Source: Robertmurraya_A mangrovi (GTDB taxonomy: Bacteria; Bacillota; Bacilli; Bacillales; Cytobacillaceae). Taken from it: a stretch of 64,000 nucleotides of DNA. Positions within the stretch are counted from its first letter, which is position 1; each line of letters opens with the position of its first letter. The DNA is taken from the NCBI RefSeq assembly GCF_034427655.1, contig NZ_JAXOFX010000013.1, positions 61,782-125,781 of the forward strand, in the 5' to 3' direction. The translations under genes were made by a program, and so were the position numbers. Positions 8,503-18,299 of the stretch are shown in pieces. A model generated the notes under the pieces. That model saw only the letters and a list, made by a program, of their open reading frames with translations. It did no database searches and was not told where the DNA came from.

Positions 8503-9642
8503 TTATTCGTTATCTTCAACATAATCTAGATTTAGATTAGTGTCATCAGTTTCAGGCTCATCATCGTTAAAGGATAAAATCCCTTCTTCACGAGGAAAAA
8601 TACCTGCTTCTCTCGCATCTGTTTCAGACTTTATGTCAATTTTCCATCCTGTTAACTTAGCAGCAAGGCGGGCATTTTGTCCGCGTTTACCGATAGCTAA
8701 AGATAACTGGTAATCTGGTACGATAACCGTTGTCGCTTTCTCTTCTTCGTTCACCATTACATCTAAAACCTTTGATGGACTTAGAGCGTTTGCTACGAAA
8801 ACAACTGGATCTTCTGACCACTTAACGATATCAATTTTTTCACCTTTTAATTCGTTAACAACAGCTTGAACACGAGTTCCTTTTGGACCTACACAAGCTC
8901 CTACTGGATCCACTTCTGGATTATCCGAATGAACAGAAATTTTGGAACGGTCTCCAGCTTCACGAGCAACAGATTTAATTTCAACTGTTCCGTCGTAAAT
9001 CTCAGGAACTTCAATTTCGAATAACCTCTTTAATAATCCAGGATGAGTTCTCGATACAAAAATTTGTGGACCTTTTGTTGTTTTCTCCACTTTAGTGATG
9101 AAAACTTTAATACGGTCATGTGGCTTGTATCTTTCATTAGGCATTTGCTCGTTAGCTGGTAAAATAGCTTCAATTTTCCCAAGGCTTACATAGATAAATT
9201 TAGAGTCAAGACGTTGAACAATCCCCGTCATAATGTCTTCTTCTCTATCAATGAACTCAGAATAAATGATTCCTCTTTCAGCTTCACGAACGCGTTGAGT
9301 GACAACTTGTTTCGCTGTTTGAGCTGCGATACGTCCGAAGTCTTTAGGTGTAACCTCTAACTCTACTACGTCTTCTATCGTATAATTTGGGTTAATTTGT
9401 TGAGCATCCGCTATCGAAATTTCAAGACGAGGATCAAATACTTCGTCAACAACCTCTTTACGTGCGAAAACTCTCATCGTCCCCGTACCAAGATTTAAGT
9501 CAATTCTTACATTTTGTGCTTGATTAAAATTGCGTCGGTAAGCGGAAATTAATGCTGCTTCAATGGCTTCAATGATTACGTTACGCGATATTCCTTTTTC
9601 TTTTTCAAGCAACATCAGAGCATCTAACAGTTCACTGCTCAT
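8503..9642 (-). CDS. nusA: Transcription termination/antitermination factor NusA
   Basis: NusA binds RNA polymerase and modulates pausing, termination and antitermination. The 379 residues comprise the polymerase-binding N-domain (MSSELLDALMLLEKEKG, 1 to about 125), the S1 domain (about 135-200), and two KH domains with GPKGTRVQAV and GKRGQNARLA loops. A short acidic tail (DDEPETDDTNLNLDYVEDNE) follows, and there are no C-terminal acidic repeats, as usual in Firmicutes. The gene is in the standard rimP-nusA-rnpM-ylxQ-infB order. A 9-bp hairpin lies between rimP and nusA. Confidence 0.98.
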   Translation of the reverse strand: MSSELLDALMLLEKEKGISRNVIIEAIEAALISAYRRNFNQAQNVRIDLNLGTGTMRVFARKEVVDEVFDPRLEISIADAQQINPNYTIEDVVELEVTPKDFGRIAAQTAKQVVTQRVREAERGIIYSEFIDREEDIMTGIVQRLDSKFIYVSLGKIEAILPANEQMPNERYKPHDRIKVFITKVEKTTKGPQIFVSRTHPGLLKRLFEIEVPEIYDGTVEIKSVAREAGDRSKISVHSDNPEVDPVGACVGPKGTRVQAVVNELKGEKIDIVKWSEDPVVFVANALSPSKVLDVMVNEEEKATTVIVPDYQLSLAIGKRGQNARLAAKLTGWKIDIKSETDAREAGIFPREEGILSFNDDEPETDDTNLNLDYVEDNE

Positions 9643-9757
9643 GAGTTGTATCCCCCTTCATACTTTATCAATCTTACTTTTAGTAAAATTTTTAGTAAAA
9701 TTGTTCAGGCTATTTATTTTTAAAGATATGAATAAAAATCTTATACATACTAGAGAA

Positions 9758-9780
9758 GCTCTATTTTTAATAAATAGAGC
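9758..9780 (-). promoter_or_regulatory. Hairpin between rimP and nusA
   Basis: A perfect 9-bp stem GCTCTATTT / AAATAGAGC with a 5-nt loop, 12 bases after the rimP stop and about 115 bases before nusA. It has no T-run, so it looks more like an mRNA stability or processing element than a terminator. The 150-base rimP-nusA gap is otherwise featureless. Confidence 0.4.
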
Positions 9781-9792
9781 ACCATTAAAAAC

Positions 9793-10263
9793 TTATGAGA
9801 AAGTCACAGCTAATCTGGCACTAGCTACCTTATTAAATGGGATCACAATGGACTTCTTTCTCGTTTTAATCTTTATTTCAACGGTTACTGTCTCACCATC
9901 AAAGCTAGTTAAGACACCCTCAAATACTTTTTCACCGTCAATCGGTTCGTACGTTTTTATATACACATTTTTACCAATGGACTTTTCATAATCTGTTGCT
10001 TTTTTTAAAGGGCGTTCAGCACCAGGAGATGATACTTCCAGGAAGTAGTTATATGGAATAGGATCTAGCTCGTCTAGTTTCTCACTTAACCGTTCACTTA
10101 CGATTCCGCATTCCTCAATGTCAATTCCCGTATCTTTGTCTACAAATACGCGAAGGAACCAATCTCTTCCTTCTTTCACATACTCAACATCGACTAATTC
10201 TAAGTTAAGATCATCTAGTATCGGAGTAACTATGTTTTCAACCACTTCAATCACTTTGCTCAT
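9793..10263 (-). CDS. rimP: Ribosome maturation factor RimP
   Basis: RimP assists 30S subunit assembly, acting near S12. The 156-residue protein has the N-terminal alpha/beta domain (VEYVKEGRDWFLRVFVDKD, SERLSEKLDE, NYFLEVSSPGAERPL) and the C-terminal SH3-like barrel (KNVYIKTYEPIDG, FEGVLTSFDGETVTVEI). The start at 10263 has an AAGGAGGG site 6 bases before. It heads the nusA-infB cluster and is preceded by a 490-base non-coding leader region that separates it from polC. Confidence 0.96.
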   Translation of the reverse strand: MSKVIEVVENIVTPILDDLNLELVDVEYVKEGRDWFLRVFVDKDTGIDIEECGIVSERLSEKLDELDPIPYNYFLEVSSPGAERPLKKATDYEKSIGKNVYIKTYEPIDGEKVFEGVLTSFDGETVTVEIKIKTRKKSIVIPFNKVASARLAVTFS

Positions 10264-10591
10264 TTTATCCCTCCTTAAACATACACTCTGCTTGCCCGTG
10301 ATTAAAATCTATATATTGTAAAAACACAAGGCTGTTAACGTAACTTGTTGACTGCTAAGGTCTATTGTCTTAGCGGGAAAAATTACGATAAAGAGCTTTA
10401 TTATTAATAATTTTGTTCGTAGACCGGTTTCCTATTCGAATAACGAGTCAACCTTATGCTTTAAGGATGTAACGATTTGATAAGAACTAATTATATCGTT
10501 CCCTTTTATTATGTATGTGTTCAAAAGAAATCGAACAAAAAAACCGTGCATGATTAAAAGCATATGAAAGAAAATAGGTGTAAACAAACGA

Positions 10592-10614
10592 AAGAGTGGG
10601 GTGACCCCACTCTT
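10592..10614 (-). terminator. GC-rich hairpin upstream of rimP, terminator or attenuator
   Basis: A perfect 10-bp stem AAGAGTGGGG / CCCCACTCTT with a 3-base loop; on the minus strand it is followed by TCGTTTGTTT. It may end read-through from polC or act as an attenuator for rimP-nusA. The T-run is imperfect, so termination strength is uncertain. Confidence 0.55.
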
Positions 10615-10648
10615 GTCTACGAGAGTTATCTTTAGTATTTCCAATAAA

Positions 10649-10677
10649 ACTATAACATAACCAAATATTTAATGCAA
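10649..10677 (-). promoter_or_regulatory. Candidate extended -10 promoter upstream of rimP
   Basis: Minus-strand TTGCAT, 17 bases, then TATAGT preceded by TG (TGTTATAGT). It would start transcription about 380 nt before rimP and about 28 nt before the 10-bp hairpin. Confidence 0.4.
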
Positions 10678-10753
10678 ATGGAATAGCTGTTGTAGCCATT
10701 TTTTTGGAAGGAGGTTCAACTAAAAGGTTAGTGAAATTTTCACTAATTTTTTA

Positions 10754-13700
10754 CTAGAAAAGTGACAACTGATTTTGATCTGGCAGTGCCTCTAAACAAC
10801 CGTGGTTGTCTAGGAATTCTATAATGGTCTTCGAGACCTTACCTCTTTGCTGTAAGTCCTCTTTAGAAAGGAACTCTCCCTCTTGTCTTGCTTTAACAAT
10901 GTTAATCGCCGCATTCGTACCTAACCCTGGAATAGAATTAAACGGCGGTATTAATGAATCTCCATCAATAATAAACTCTGAAGCACTTGAGTTATAAAGA
11001 TCTACTTTTTTAAACGAAAAACCTCTTTGACTCATTTCTAGAGCAATTTCCATAACGGTTAAAAGGTTTTTCTCTTTAGTAGAAGCTTCAAGCCCTTTAT
11101 CATTAATTTCTTCTACCTTCGCTCTAATGGCTTGTGGGCCTTTTACCATGGCATCAACATCAAAGTCTTCCGCACGAACCGTGAAGTATGCTGCGTAATA
11201 TAAAAGCGGATGATGGACTTTAAAGTAAGCAATACGTACTGCCATTAAAACGTATGCGGCAGCATGGGCTTTCGGGAACATGTATTTAATTTTCTTACAT
11301 GAATCGATATACCACTCTGGAACTTCATTTTTACGCATTTCTTCTTCCATTTCATCACTTAAGCCTTTACCTTTACGAACAGACTCCATAATTTTAAAAG
11401 CAAATGACGGTTCTAGTCCTTGGTAAATTAAATACACCATGATGTCATCACGACAACCGATTACTTCACTTAACGTACAAGTTTTATTATAAATTAATTC
11501 CTGTGCATTCCCTAACCAAACATCCGTACCATGTGACAATCCTGAGATTTGAACAAGTTCAGAGAACGTACTTGGTTTTGTGTCCTCTAGCATTTGACGA
11601 ACAAATCGAGTACCAAACTCAGGAATCCCTAGAGTACCTGTTTTACACATAATTTGTTCTTCTGTTACACCAAGCGCTTCTGTTCCGCTAAAAATTTTCA
11701 TCACTTCTGGATCATCCGTAGGAATCGTCTTTGGGTCAATTCCACTTAAATCTTGAAGCATACGGATAACGGTCGGATCATCGTGTCCTAGTATATCAAG
11801 TTTTAACAAGTTATCATGGATGGAATGGAAATCAAAGTGCGTCGTTTTCCATTCTGATGTCTTATCATCCGCTGGAAATTGAATTGGAGAGAAATCATAT
11901 ATATCCATATAATCTGGAACAACAATGATACCCCCTGGATGCTGACCAGTTGTTCTCTTAACACCTGTACATCCGGAAGCTAACCTTTCCACTTCCGCAC
12001 CACGCAGTTGAAGGTTGTGATCTTGTTGATATGCTTTTACATAACCAAAAGCTGTCTTATCGGCAACTGTACCAATCGTTCCAGCTCGATAAACATACTC
12101 CTCACCGAACAGTACTTTCGTATAGTTATGGGCACGAGGCTGATATTCACCTGAGAAGTTTAAGTCAATATCGGGTACCTTGTCTCCTTTAAATCCTAGG
12201 AATGTTTCGAACGGAATATCGTGACCGTCTTTTTTATATCTGCCGCCACAGTTCGGACAATTTTTATCAGGCAAGTCAAATCCTGAGCCTACTGAACCAT
12301 CATTAAAGAATTCAGAATGCTTACAATGTGGACAAACATAATGCGGAGGTAATGGGTTTACCTCTGTAATTTCTGTCATCGTCGCCACAAATGAAGAACC
12401 TACCGATCCACGAGAACCAACAAGGTATCCATCATCTAGCGACTTTTTAACAAGCTTGTGAGAAATCAAGTAAATAACCGCAAACCCGTGTCCAATGATA
12501 CTTTTTAGTTCTTTTTCTAAACGTGCTTCTACAATTTCTGGAAGCGGCTCACCATAAATTTGTTTAGCCATAGAGTAACTCATATTACGCATTTCTTCAT
12601 CGGCGCCTTCAATTTTAGGCGTGTAAAGATCGTCCCTAATCGGTTTAATCTTTTCAACCATATCAGCAATTTTATTCGTGTTCGTAACAACAATTTCTTT
12701 TGCTTTTTCTTTTCCTAAAAATTGAAACGCGTCTAACATCTCATTCGTCGTTCTAAAATGGACATCAGGTAGCTCATGACGATTTAATGGATTGGCTCCA
12801 CCTTGAGAACTTACTAATATTTTTCGATAGATCTTGTCGTTTGGATTTAAATAATGGACATTTCCTGTGGCAACCACCGGGATTTCTAGCTTATCTCCTA
12901 AGTTAACCACATTTTTAATAATATCCTCTAAAGAAGCCTCGTCACGAACTAATTCTAATTCGATTAGATGTGAATAAACTTCTTTTGGATGAACTTCAAT
13001 ATAATCATAAAATTTAGCAGTCTCTTCAACCTCATCTGGGGATTTTTGCATCATTCCTTCAAAAACTTCCCCTTTATCACAGCCTGATCCTATTAAAATC
13101 CCTTCTCGATGCTTGACTAAAACAGAACGAGGAATTCTAGGAACACGATAGAAGTAATTCATATGTGATATAGATATTAGCTTGAATAAATTTTTAAGTC
13201 CGACTTCATTTTGAGCTAGTAACGTACAATGATAGGGACGAGCACGTTGATAAGCGTTTCCTTGACCCATATTATCATTTAATTGATTATGATATTCGAC
13301 ACCTTTTTCTATCACATCTTTTAACATAATCATTAATAAATAACCGGTAGCTTCTGCATCATAAATGGCACGGTGATGCTGAGTTAGTTCAACTTTAAAC
13401 CTTTTTGCTAGAGTATTTAGACGGTGGTTTTTCATATCTGGGTAAAGAAAACGTGCCAGTTCCAATGTATCAATGACTGGATTTGTCGCTTTGCCTAGTC
13501 CACATTGTTTGTAACCAACATTTAAAAATCCCATATCAAAGGATGCATTATGGGCTACAAGAACCGAATCTCCAATCCAATCATGGAATTTCTTAATAAC
13601 TTCTACCACTTCTGGAGCATTTACGACCATGTCGTCCGTAATCCCTGTTAACTCAATGGTAGTAGCTGATAGTGGATGATGTGGATTCGCAAACGACTCA

Positions 13701-15076
13701 AATCGATCAATGATTTCACCTTGCCTAATTTTAACGGCGGCTAATTCGATGATCGTATCATAGACAGCTGATAAACCAGTCGTCTCAACGTCAAAAACAA
13801 CATAAGTATCATCTACTAGTAGTCGGTTGGAATCGTTATAAGCAATCGGTACTCCATCATTCACTAGATTAGCTTCTAATCCGTATAACACTTTAATATC
13901 ATGTTTCTTACCTGCCCCAAATGCCTCAGGGAACGATTGAGCAACCGCATGATCCGTAACGGCTATGGCTTTATGGCCCCATTTTTTTGCTTGTGCTATT
14001 AAGGAACTAACAGATGTAACAGCATCCATTTGACTCATAGGGGTATGAAGATGTAACTCTACCCTTTTTTCATCCTCTGATGCTGTATCTTTTCGCTCAA
14101 CTGGTTTTATCTCATTAATGTCATTACCAATCATCACTAGGTCGCGAACAAAGGTGTCGTTTTGAATACTTCCTCTAACCTTTACCCACATACCCTTTTG
14201 AACTCTTTCAAAAAGAGCGGCATCTTCTTTATCACGAGAAAACATTTTGACCATAATGGAACTCGTATAATCTGTAACTTTAAAGGTTAATAGGGTACGA
14301 CCACTGCGAAGTTCTCTCGTTTCCGCTGCAAAAATGTAACCCTCTATCGCCACGCGACGCTCTTCATCCACAATCTCTTCAAGCTTTCTATAATCCGCAT
14401 CATCTTTGATCGTTAAACCAATGGTAAGCGGGCCCGACATATCTACCCCATCAGCTGAGTCTTTCTCAGCTTCTTGCTTCTCCATTTCTATTAACGCCTG
14501 AAGTCCTTTTTCTTGATCTTCTCTTTGTTTCGCTAGTAAAAATTGTTCATACTCCGCGTTTGATGAACTTTCATTAACTTCAGTATCCACATTTAATAAT
14601 GGAAAACCATAGCCTTGATAAGCATCGGTAAGAATATTAACGTATTTTCGTTTAATAGCTAAACCTTCTAATTCATTATTTACATTGATAATAAGCTTCG
14701 TTCCTTGAACTTTCGGAACTTGCTCATTTAGTAACTTCGCTAAAGGAGGAGAAATGCCATCTATTTCTTGAATACAAACTCTCCAATAATCTATAATCAG
14801 CTCTTCTGTACACCCTTGATCTCTAACTTTTAAAGAAAAAGTTGTAGCAGCAATATGGGAAAAGGTCTTCTGTAATTGGACCGTCAACTGATTTAGTACA
14901 GAATAAGGCAATATTTTTTCAAACATGAAATGAAAATGCCATTTCTTTGCCACTTTTTCTATTACTACTTTTTCTATTTCCCCTTGTGCAAAATATGGAA
15001 CAAGGGCATCATCTGTAAGTTGAAGCTGCTGGAGTAGTAGTTGGAACCTCTCTCTTTTACTAGAGGTATCACTCAT
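10754..15076 (-). CDS. polC: DNA polymerase III alpha subunit, PolC type
   Basis: PolC is the essential Gram-positive replicative polymerase with built-in proofreading. At 1440 residues it matches the family. In order: N-terminal domain, OB fold (GYIFAAETRELRSGRTLL), PHP domain (ELHLHTPMSQMDAV) split by the DEDDh exonuclease (VVFDVETTGLSA and HNASFDMGFLN, about 420-590), the zinc motif CPHCKHSEFF...CPNCGG, palm motifs around KVPDIDLNFSGEYQ, and the helix-hairpin-helix tail. It ends QNQLSLF, a beta-clamp binding motif. The ATG at 15076 is preferred: GGGGAGA lies 7 bases before it, and the adjacent TTG is too close. It lies after proS, from which a terminator and its own promoter separate it. 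Confidence 0.99.
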   Translation of the reverse strand: MSDTSSKRERFQLLLQQLQLTDDALVPYFAQGEIEKVVIEKVAKKWHFHFMFEKILPYSVLNQLTVQLQKTFSHIAATTFSLKVRDQGCTEELIIDYWRVCIQEIDGISPPLAKLLNEQVPKVQGTKLIINVNNELEGLAIKRKYVNILTDAYQGYGFPLLNVDTEVNESSSNAEYEQFLLAKQREDQEKGLQALIEMEKQEAEKDSADGVDMSGPLTIGLTIKDDADYRKLEEIVDEERRVAIEGYIFAAETRELRSGRTLLTFKVTDYTSSIMVKMFSRDKEDAALFERVQKGMWVKVRGSIQNDTFVRDLVMIGNDINEIKPVERKDTASEDEKRVELHLHTPMSQMDAVTSVSSLIAQAKKWGHKAIAVTDHAVAQSFPEAFGAGKKHDIKVLYGLEANLVNDGVPIAYNDSNRLLVDDTYVVFDVETTGLSAVYDTIIELAAVKIRQGEIIDRFESFANPHHPLSATTIELTGITDDMVVNAPEVVEVIKKFHDWIGDSVLVAHNASFDMGFLNVGYKQCGLGKATNPVIDTLELARFLYPDMKNHRLNTLAKRFKVELTQHHRAIYDAEATGYLLMIMLKDVIEKGVEYHNQLNDNMGQGNAYQRARPYHCTLLAQNEVGLKNLFKLISISHMNYFYRVPRIPRSVLVKHREGILIGSGCDKGEVFEGMMQKSPDEVEETAKFYDYIEVHPKEVYSHLIELELVRDEASLEDIIKNVVNLGDKLEIPVVATGNVHYLNPNDKIYRKILVSSQGGANPLNRHELPDVHFRTTNEMLDAFQFLGKEKAKEIVVTNTNKIADMVEKIKPIRDDLYTPKIEGADEEMRNMSYSMAKQIYGEPLPEIVEARLEKELKSIIGHGFAVIYLISHKLVKKSLDDGYLVGSRGSVGSSFVATMTEITEVNPLPPHYVCPHCKHSEFFNDGSVGSGFDLPDKNCPNCGGRYKKDGHDIPFETFLGFKGDKVPDIDLNFSGEYQPRAHNYTKVLFGEEYVYRAGTIGTVADKTAFGYVKAYQQDHNLQLRGAEVERLASGCTGVKRTTGQHPGGIIVVPDYMDIYDFSPIQFPADDKTSEWKTTHFDFHSIHDNLLKLDILGHDDPTVIRMLQDLSGIDPKTIPTDDPEVMKIFSGTEALGVTEEQIMCKTGTLGIPEFGTRFVRQMLEDTKPSTFSELVQISGLSHGTDVWLGNAQELIYNKTCTLSEVIGCRDDIMVYLIYQGLEPSFAFKIMESVRKGKGLSDEMEEEMRKNEVPEWYIDSCKKIKYMFPKAHAAAYVLMAVRIAYFKVHHPLLYYAAYFTVRAEDFDVDAMVKGPQAIRAKVEEINDKGLEASTKEKNLLTVMEIALEMSQRGFSFKKVDLYNSSASEFIIDGDSLIPPFNSIPGLGTNAAINIVKARQEGEFLSKEDLQQRGKVSKTIIEFLDNHGCLEALPDQNQLSLF

Positions 15077-15146
15077 CAACCCATCTCCCCTCTTTATCTA
15101 TTTATTTATCTATTTAAAATTTGATTAGTTAAAACAAGCATAGGTT

Positions 15147-15155
15147 ATTATATCA
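15147..15155 (-). promoter_or_regulatory. Extended -10 promoter for polC
   Basis: TGATATAAT on the minus strand matches the TGnTATAAT extended -10 consensus exactly; the -35 is poor (AGAACA at 17 bases). It sits between the proS terminator and the polC start, giving a leader of about 65 nt. Confidence 0.55.
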
Positions 15156-15193
15156 TAAAAGAATCTACCTGTTCTTATGAATTTATTCCATAT

Positions 15194-15231
15194 AAAAAGC
15201 GGGAACCAAAGAACTTGGGAACCCGCTTTTT
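15194..15231 (-). terminator. Intrinsic terminator after proS
   Basis: A 10-bp outer stem AAAAAGCGGG / CCCGCTTTTT encloses a CCAA / TTGG inner stem. The minus-strand product ends in TTTTTATAT. It starts within 4 bases of the proS stop codon. Confidence 0.88.
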
Positions 15232-15234
15232 ATT

Positions 15235-16938
15235 TTATAGTGTAGTGATAATTTGAGAAATAGTTTCTAGAAGTTGATCTTTATGAACTTCCTGCATTTC
15301 TCCTGTTTTACGAATTTTCACTTCAACAATACCTTCTGCTGCTTTCTTACCAACTGTAACACGAATTGGTAAACCTATTAAATCTGAATCAGCAAATTTA
15401 ACGCCTGGTCTTTCTTGTCTGTCATCTAAAAGGACATCATAGCGATTTTGCTTGAATAACGAATACAGTTCTTCAGCAAGAGCAGATTGGTTCTCGTCCT
15501 TCATGTTAATAGCAATTAAGTGAAGGTCAAATGGCGAAACACTTGTTGGCCATACTAGACCGTTGTCATCATTGAACTGTTCTGCCACAGCAGCCATCGT
15601 TCTAGAAACCCCAATCCCATAACAACCCATAATCATATGCTGGGATTTGCCGTTTTCATCTAAGAATGTAGCACCCATTGATTCACTATATCGAGTTCCT
15701 AATTTGAACACATGTCCAACTTCAATCCCTTTAGCAAAAAGAATAGTACCTTGTCCATCAGGAGAAGCATCCCCTTCTTGGATAAAACGAAGGTCTGCAA
15801 AAAGGTTTACCTTAAAGTCTCGTTCAACATTTACATTTACGTAGTGATAATGCTCTTCATTTGCACCGCAAACACCATTCACGATTGCTTCAACAGCATG
15901 ATCCGCTACAACATCAACCTTTGTTACATTAACCGGACCGATAGAACCTACTGAACAGCCTAATACTTCTTTTGTTTCCTCAGCCGTAGCAAGCTCAACT
16001 TGGCTTGCTTCTAACACGTTTTTAAGCTTAATATCATTTACTTCATGGTCACCACGCACTAACACTAATACATAACGCTCGTCCACTTTAAAAAGTAATG
16101 ATTTAATACAAGCTTGAGGTGAGACAGATAGGAAGTTTGTTACTTCTTCGATTGTTTTAATATTTTCTGTATGGACTTTCTCCATAGCTTTAAGTTCTTC
16201 ATTACTTTTTTCATATTTTGCAACAACAGGCGCCATTTCAATATTGGCTGCATATTCAGATGTGTCTGAGTAAGCAATCGTGTCCTCTCCAACATCAGAT
16301 AATACCATAAATTCATGTGTATCTTTACCGCCCATTGCACCAGAATCAGCAATTACAGCGCGGAAATTTAATCCACAACGTCTAAAGATGTTGGAGTACG
16401 CAGTAAAAATTTTATCATAAACGTCATCTAAACTTTCTTTTGTTGAGTGGAATGAGTAAGCATCCTTCATGATAAATTCTCGCCCACGTAATAATCCAAA
16501 TCGAGGACGTTTTTCATCACGGAATTTTGTTTGAATTTGATAAAGAGTCAAAGGTAGTCTTTTGTAAGATTTTACTTCATCACGGATCAAGCTAGTAATG
16601 ACTTCTTCGTGTGTAGCTCCTAAAGCAAAATCTCTTTCGTGACGATCCTTCATTCTCATTAATTCAGGACCATATGTATACCAACGTCCAGACTCTTGCC
16701 ATAATTCAGCTTGTTGCAGAGCAGGCATTAATAATTCTACTCCACCGGCATTGTCCATTTCTTCACGTACGATCGATTCAACCTTTTGAAGTACTCGTTT
16801 AGCAAGAGGAAGGTAGCTATAGATTCCACTTGCATTTTGTTTCATAAAACCTGCTCTTAATAGAAGTTGATGGCTTTTAATTTCAGCATCGGCTGGTACT
16901 TCTCTAAGAGTAGGAATAAATGTCATACTTTGTTTCAT
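15235..16938 (-). CDS. proS: Prolyl-tRNA synthetase (bacterial type)
   Basis: ProS charges tRNA(Pro). The 567-residue protein shows class II motifs: ELLMPALQQAELWQESGRW near motif 1, motif 2 FRDEKRPRFGLLRGREFIMK, and motif 3 GCYGIGVSRTMAA. The editing (INS) domain lies between motifs 2 and 3 (about 235-400, with SPQACIKSLLFKVDERYVL), and the anticodon-binding domain is at the end (DDRQERPGVKFADSDLIGLP). The start at 16938 gives MKQSMTFIPTLREVP as in relatives; AGAGGTG lies 6 bases before it and contains the rejected upstream GTG. No T-box leader is visible, since the gap to rasP is only about 90 bases. Confidence 0.98.
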   Translation of the reverse strand: MKQSMTFIPTLREVPADAEIKSHQLLLRAGFMKQNASGIYSYLPLAKRVLQKVESIVREEMDNAGGVELLMPALQQAELWQESGRWYTYGPELMRMKDRHERDFALGATHEEVITSLIRDEVKSYKRLPLTLYQIQTKFRDEKRPRFGLLRGREFIMKDAYSFHSTKESLDDVYDKIFTAYSNIFRRCGLNFRAVIADSGAMGGKDTHEFMVLSDVGEDTIAYSDTSEYAANIEMAPVVAKYEKSNEELKAMEKVHTENIKTIEEVTNFLSVSPQACIKSLLFKVDERYVLVLVRGDHEVNDIKLKNVLEASQVELATAEETKEVLGCSVGSIGPVNVTKVDVVADHAVEAIVNGVCGANEEHYHYVNVNVERDFKVNLFADLRFIQEGDASPDGQGTILFAKGIEVGHVFKLGTRYSESMGATFLDENGKSQHMIMGCYGIGVSRTMAAVAEQFNDDNGLVWPTSVSPFDLHLIAINMKDENQSALAEELYSLFKQNRYDVLLDDRQERPGVKFADSDLIGLPIRVTVGKKAAEGIVEVKIRKTGEMQEVHKDQLLETISQIITTL

Positions 16939-16970
16939 TTTCTGCACCTCTAATTAATATATAAAATTAT

Positions 16971-16999
16971 GTTGGCTATCCCTATTAGAGATAGCCAAC
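16971..16999 (-). terminator. Terminator-like hairpin after rasP
   Basis: A perfect 10-bp stem GTTGGCTATC / GATAGCCAAC with a 9-nt loop, followed on the minus strand by ATAATTTTAT. It lies between rasP and proS. The U-tract is weak, so some read-through into proS is likely. Confidence 0.65.
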
Positions 17000-17026
17000 A
17001 CTAACACTTTCGGAAATAATTGATTT

Positions 17027-18286
17027 TTATAAGAAAAATCTTTGAATATCGTTCCAAGTAACGACTAGCATTAATAACATTAGTAGAGCAAACCCGATAA
17101 AGTGAACCATACCTTCTTTATGTCTATCAATTGGTTTCCCTCTTAATGCTTCAACAGCAAAGAACATTAATCTTCCGCCATCTAATGCAGGGATTGGAAG
17201 TAGGTTCATAATACCTAAGTTAATACTTAAAATTCCTGCCCATTTCATTAGGTAGTAAATTCCCGATTTTGCTACTGTATCAGTTGACACATAAATACCA
17301 ACGGGACCTGATAGTGCATCGATTGAGAACTGACCTGTGATTAATTTTCCTAGCATTGAGAAAATTTCTATAGTCCAGAAATAAGTCTCTTTTGCCCCAT
17401 AGGTAACGGCTTTAATTGGTGATTTTTCCATCGGGCTGTAGACACCAATAATTCCGATTTTTTCTCCTTCTACTTCTTGTTCTTTAGGAGTAACAGGAAT
17501 CGTTATTTCAGAACCTTCACGCTCAACAATAAAATCCAGTTGTTTTTCTGGGCTCTTACGGATAATTTCCACTACATCAGCCCAGCTAGAAACCTCTGCT
17601 CCTCCAACACTTTGAACGATATCCCCTTCTTTTAGTCCGGCTTCAAGTGCCGCGCCTTCAGGAGTGATTTTTCCAAGTATCGGTTCATTTGTTGGAATAC
17701 CTTGCATAAATGCAATGATAACAAAGACAACAAAAGCAAGGATAAAGTTCATCATCGGACCAGCAAAGATAGCCATTGTTCTTTGTCCTAATGTTTTAGA
17801 AGCAAATTGACGATCATAAGGGGCGATAACCGTTTCAACATTATCTTCAACTAGATGTGCCGTTCGACTAATATGGAAGGTCTTCAACTCTTCCTCTTCG
17901 CCCTCTTCGTATCCTTTAATAATAAGGTCATGTTCGATATCAGCGTACTCGACTTCAATAATTCTAGCATTAGGATGTTTTTCTTTGTTATTTAGTAGAA
18001 TTTTACTTACTTTTTCTTGTTCATCAAATAATAATCCAATTCGGTAACCAGGTTTGATCTCAACCATTTCAGGATCTTCCCCTGCCATTCTAACAAATCC
18101 ACCGATTGGCAATAATCTGATCGTATAAATCGTTTCCCCTTTTCTATGAGAGAAAACCTTTGGCCCAAAACCTATAGCAAACTCTCGACATAGGATTCCT
18201 GCTCTCTTCGCAAAAACAAAATGTCCAAGTTCATGGAAAAATACTAATGCCCCAAAAATAACGATAAAGGCTATTACTGTACTCAA
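17027..18286 (-). CDS. rasP: Site-2 membrane metalloprotease RasP (RseP)
   Basis: RasP performs the second, intramembrane cut of anti-sigma factors and other membrane substrates. The zinc motif HELGH is at residues 18-22 in the first membrane segment. A PDZ domain (about 195-290, GAALEAGLKEGDIVQSVGGAEV) follows, and the second active-site motif NLLPIPALDGG lies near 355, with membrane helices at 175-200, about 340-360 and 395-415. The 419 residues fit the family. The start is TTG at 18286, preceded by AAAGGTGG at 6 bases; no better ATG exists. It directly follows dxr (13 bases) in the conserved uppS-cdsA-dxr-rasP order. Confidence 0.96.
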   Translation of the reverse strand: MSTVIAFIVIFGALVFFHELGHFVFAKRAGILCREFAIGFGPKVFSHRKGETIYTIRLLPIGGFVRMAGEDPEMVEIKPGYRIGLLFDEQEKVSKILLNNKEKHPNARIIEVEYADIEHDLIIKGYEEGEEEELKTFHISRTAHLVEDNVETVIAPYDRQFASKTLGQRTMAIFAGPMMNFILAFVVFVIIAFMQGIPTNEPILGKITPEGAALEAGLKEGDIVQSVGGAEVSSWADVVEIIRKSPEKQLDFIVEREGSEITIPVTPKEQEVEGEKIGIIGVYSPMEKSPIKAVTYGAKETYFWTIEIFSMLGKLITGQFSIDALSGPVGIYVSTDTVAKSGIYYLMKWAGILSINLGIMNLLPIPALDGGRLMFFAVEALRGKPIDRHKEGMVHFIGFALLMLLMLVVTWNDIQRFFL

Positions 18287-18299
18287 ATGATGACCACCT

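Larger units (their letters stand above)
10264..10753. other. Non-coding region between polC and rimP (leader of the rimP-nusA cluster)
   Basis: In these 490 bases I see a weak hairpin just after the polC stop (10728-10746, 8-bp stem), a candidate promoter (10649-10677), a GC-rich 10-bp hairpin (10592-10614), a 6-bp hairpin near 10360-10380, and the rimP Shine-Dalgarno. Short open frames on the minus strand here have no ribosome-binding site and read through the hairpin. They resemble no protein I know. Confidence 0.6.

Noticed and set aside
10432..10699. Two overlapping minus-strand open frames of 70 codons between polC and rimP
   Set aside because: No ribosome-binding site; they read through a 10-bp hairpin and a candidate promoter, and the sequence looks non-coding.
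16939..17026. T-box leader for proS
   Set aside because: The gap is under 90 bases and contains only the rasP hairpin and the ribosome-binding site; no specifier loop or antiterminator.
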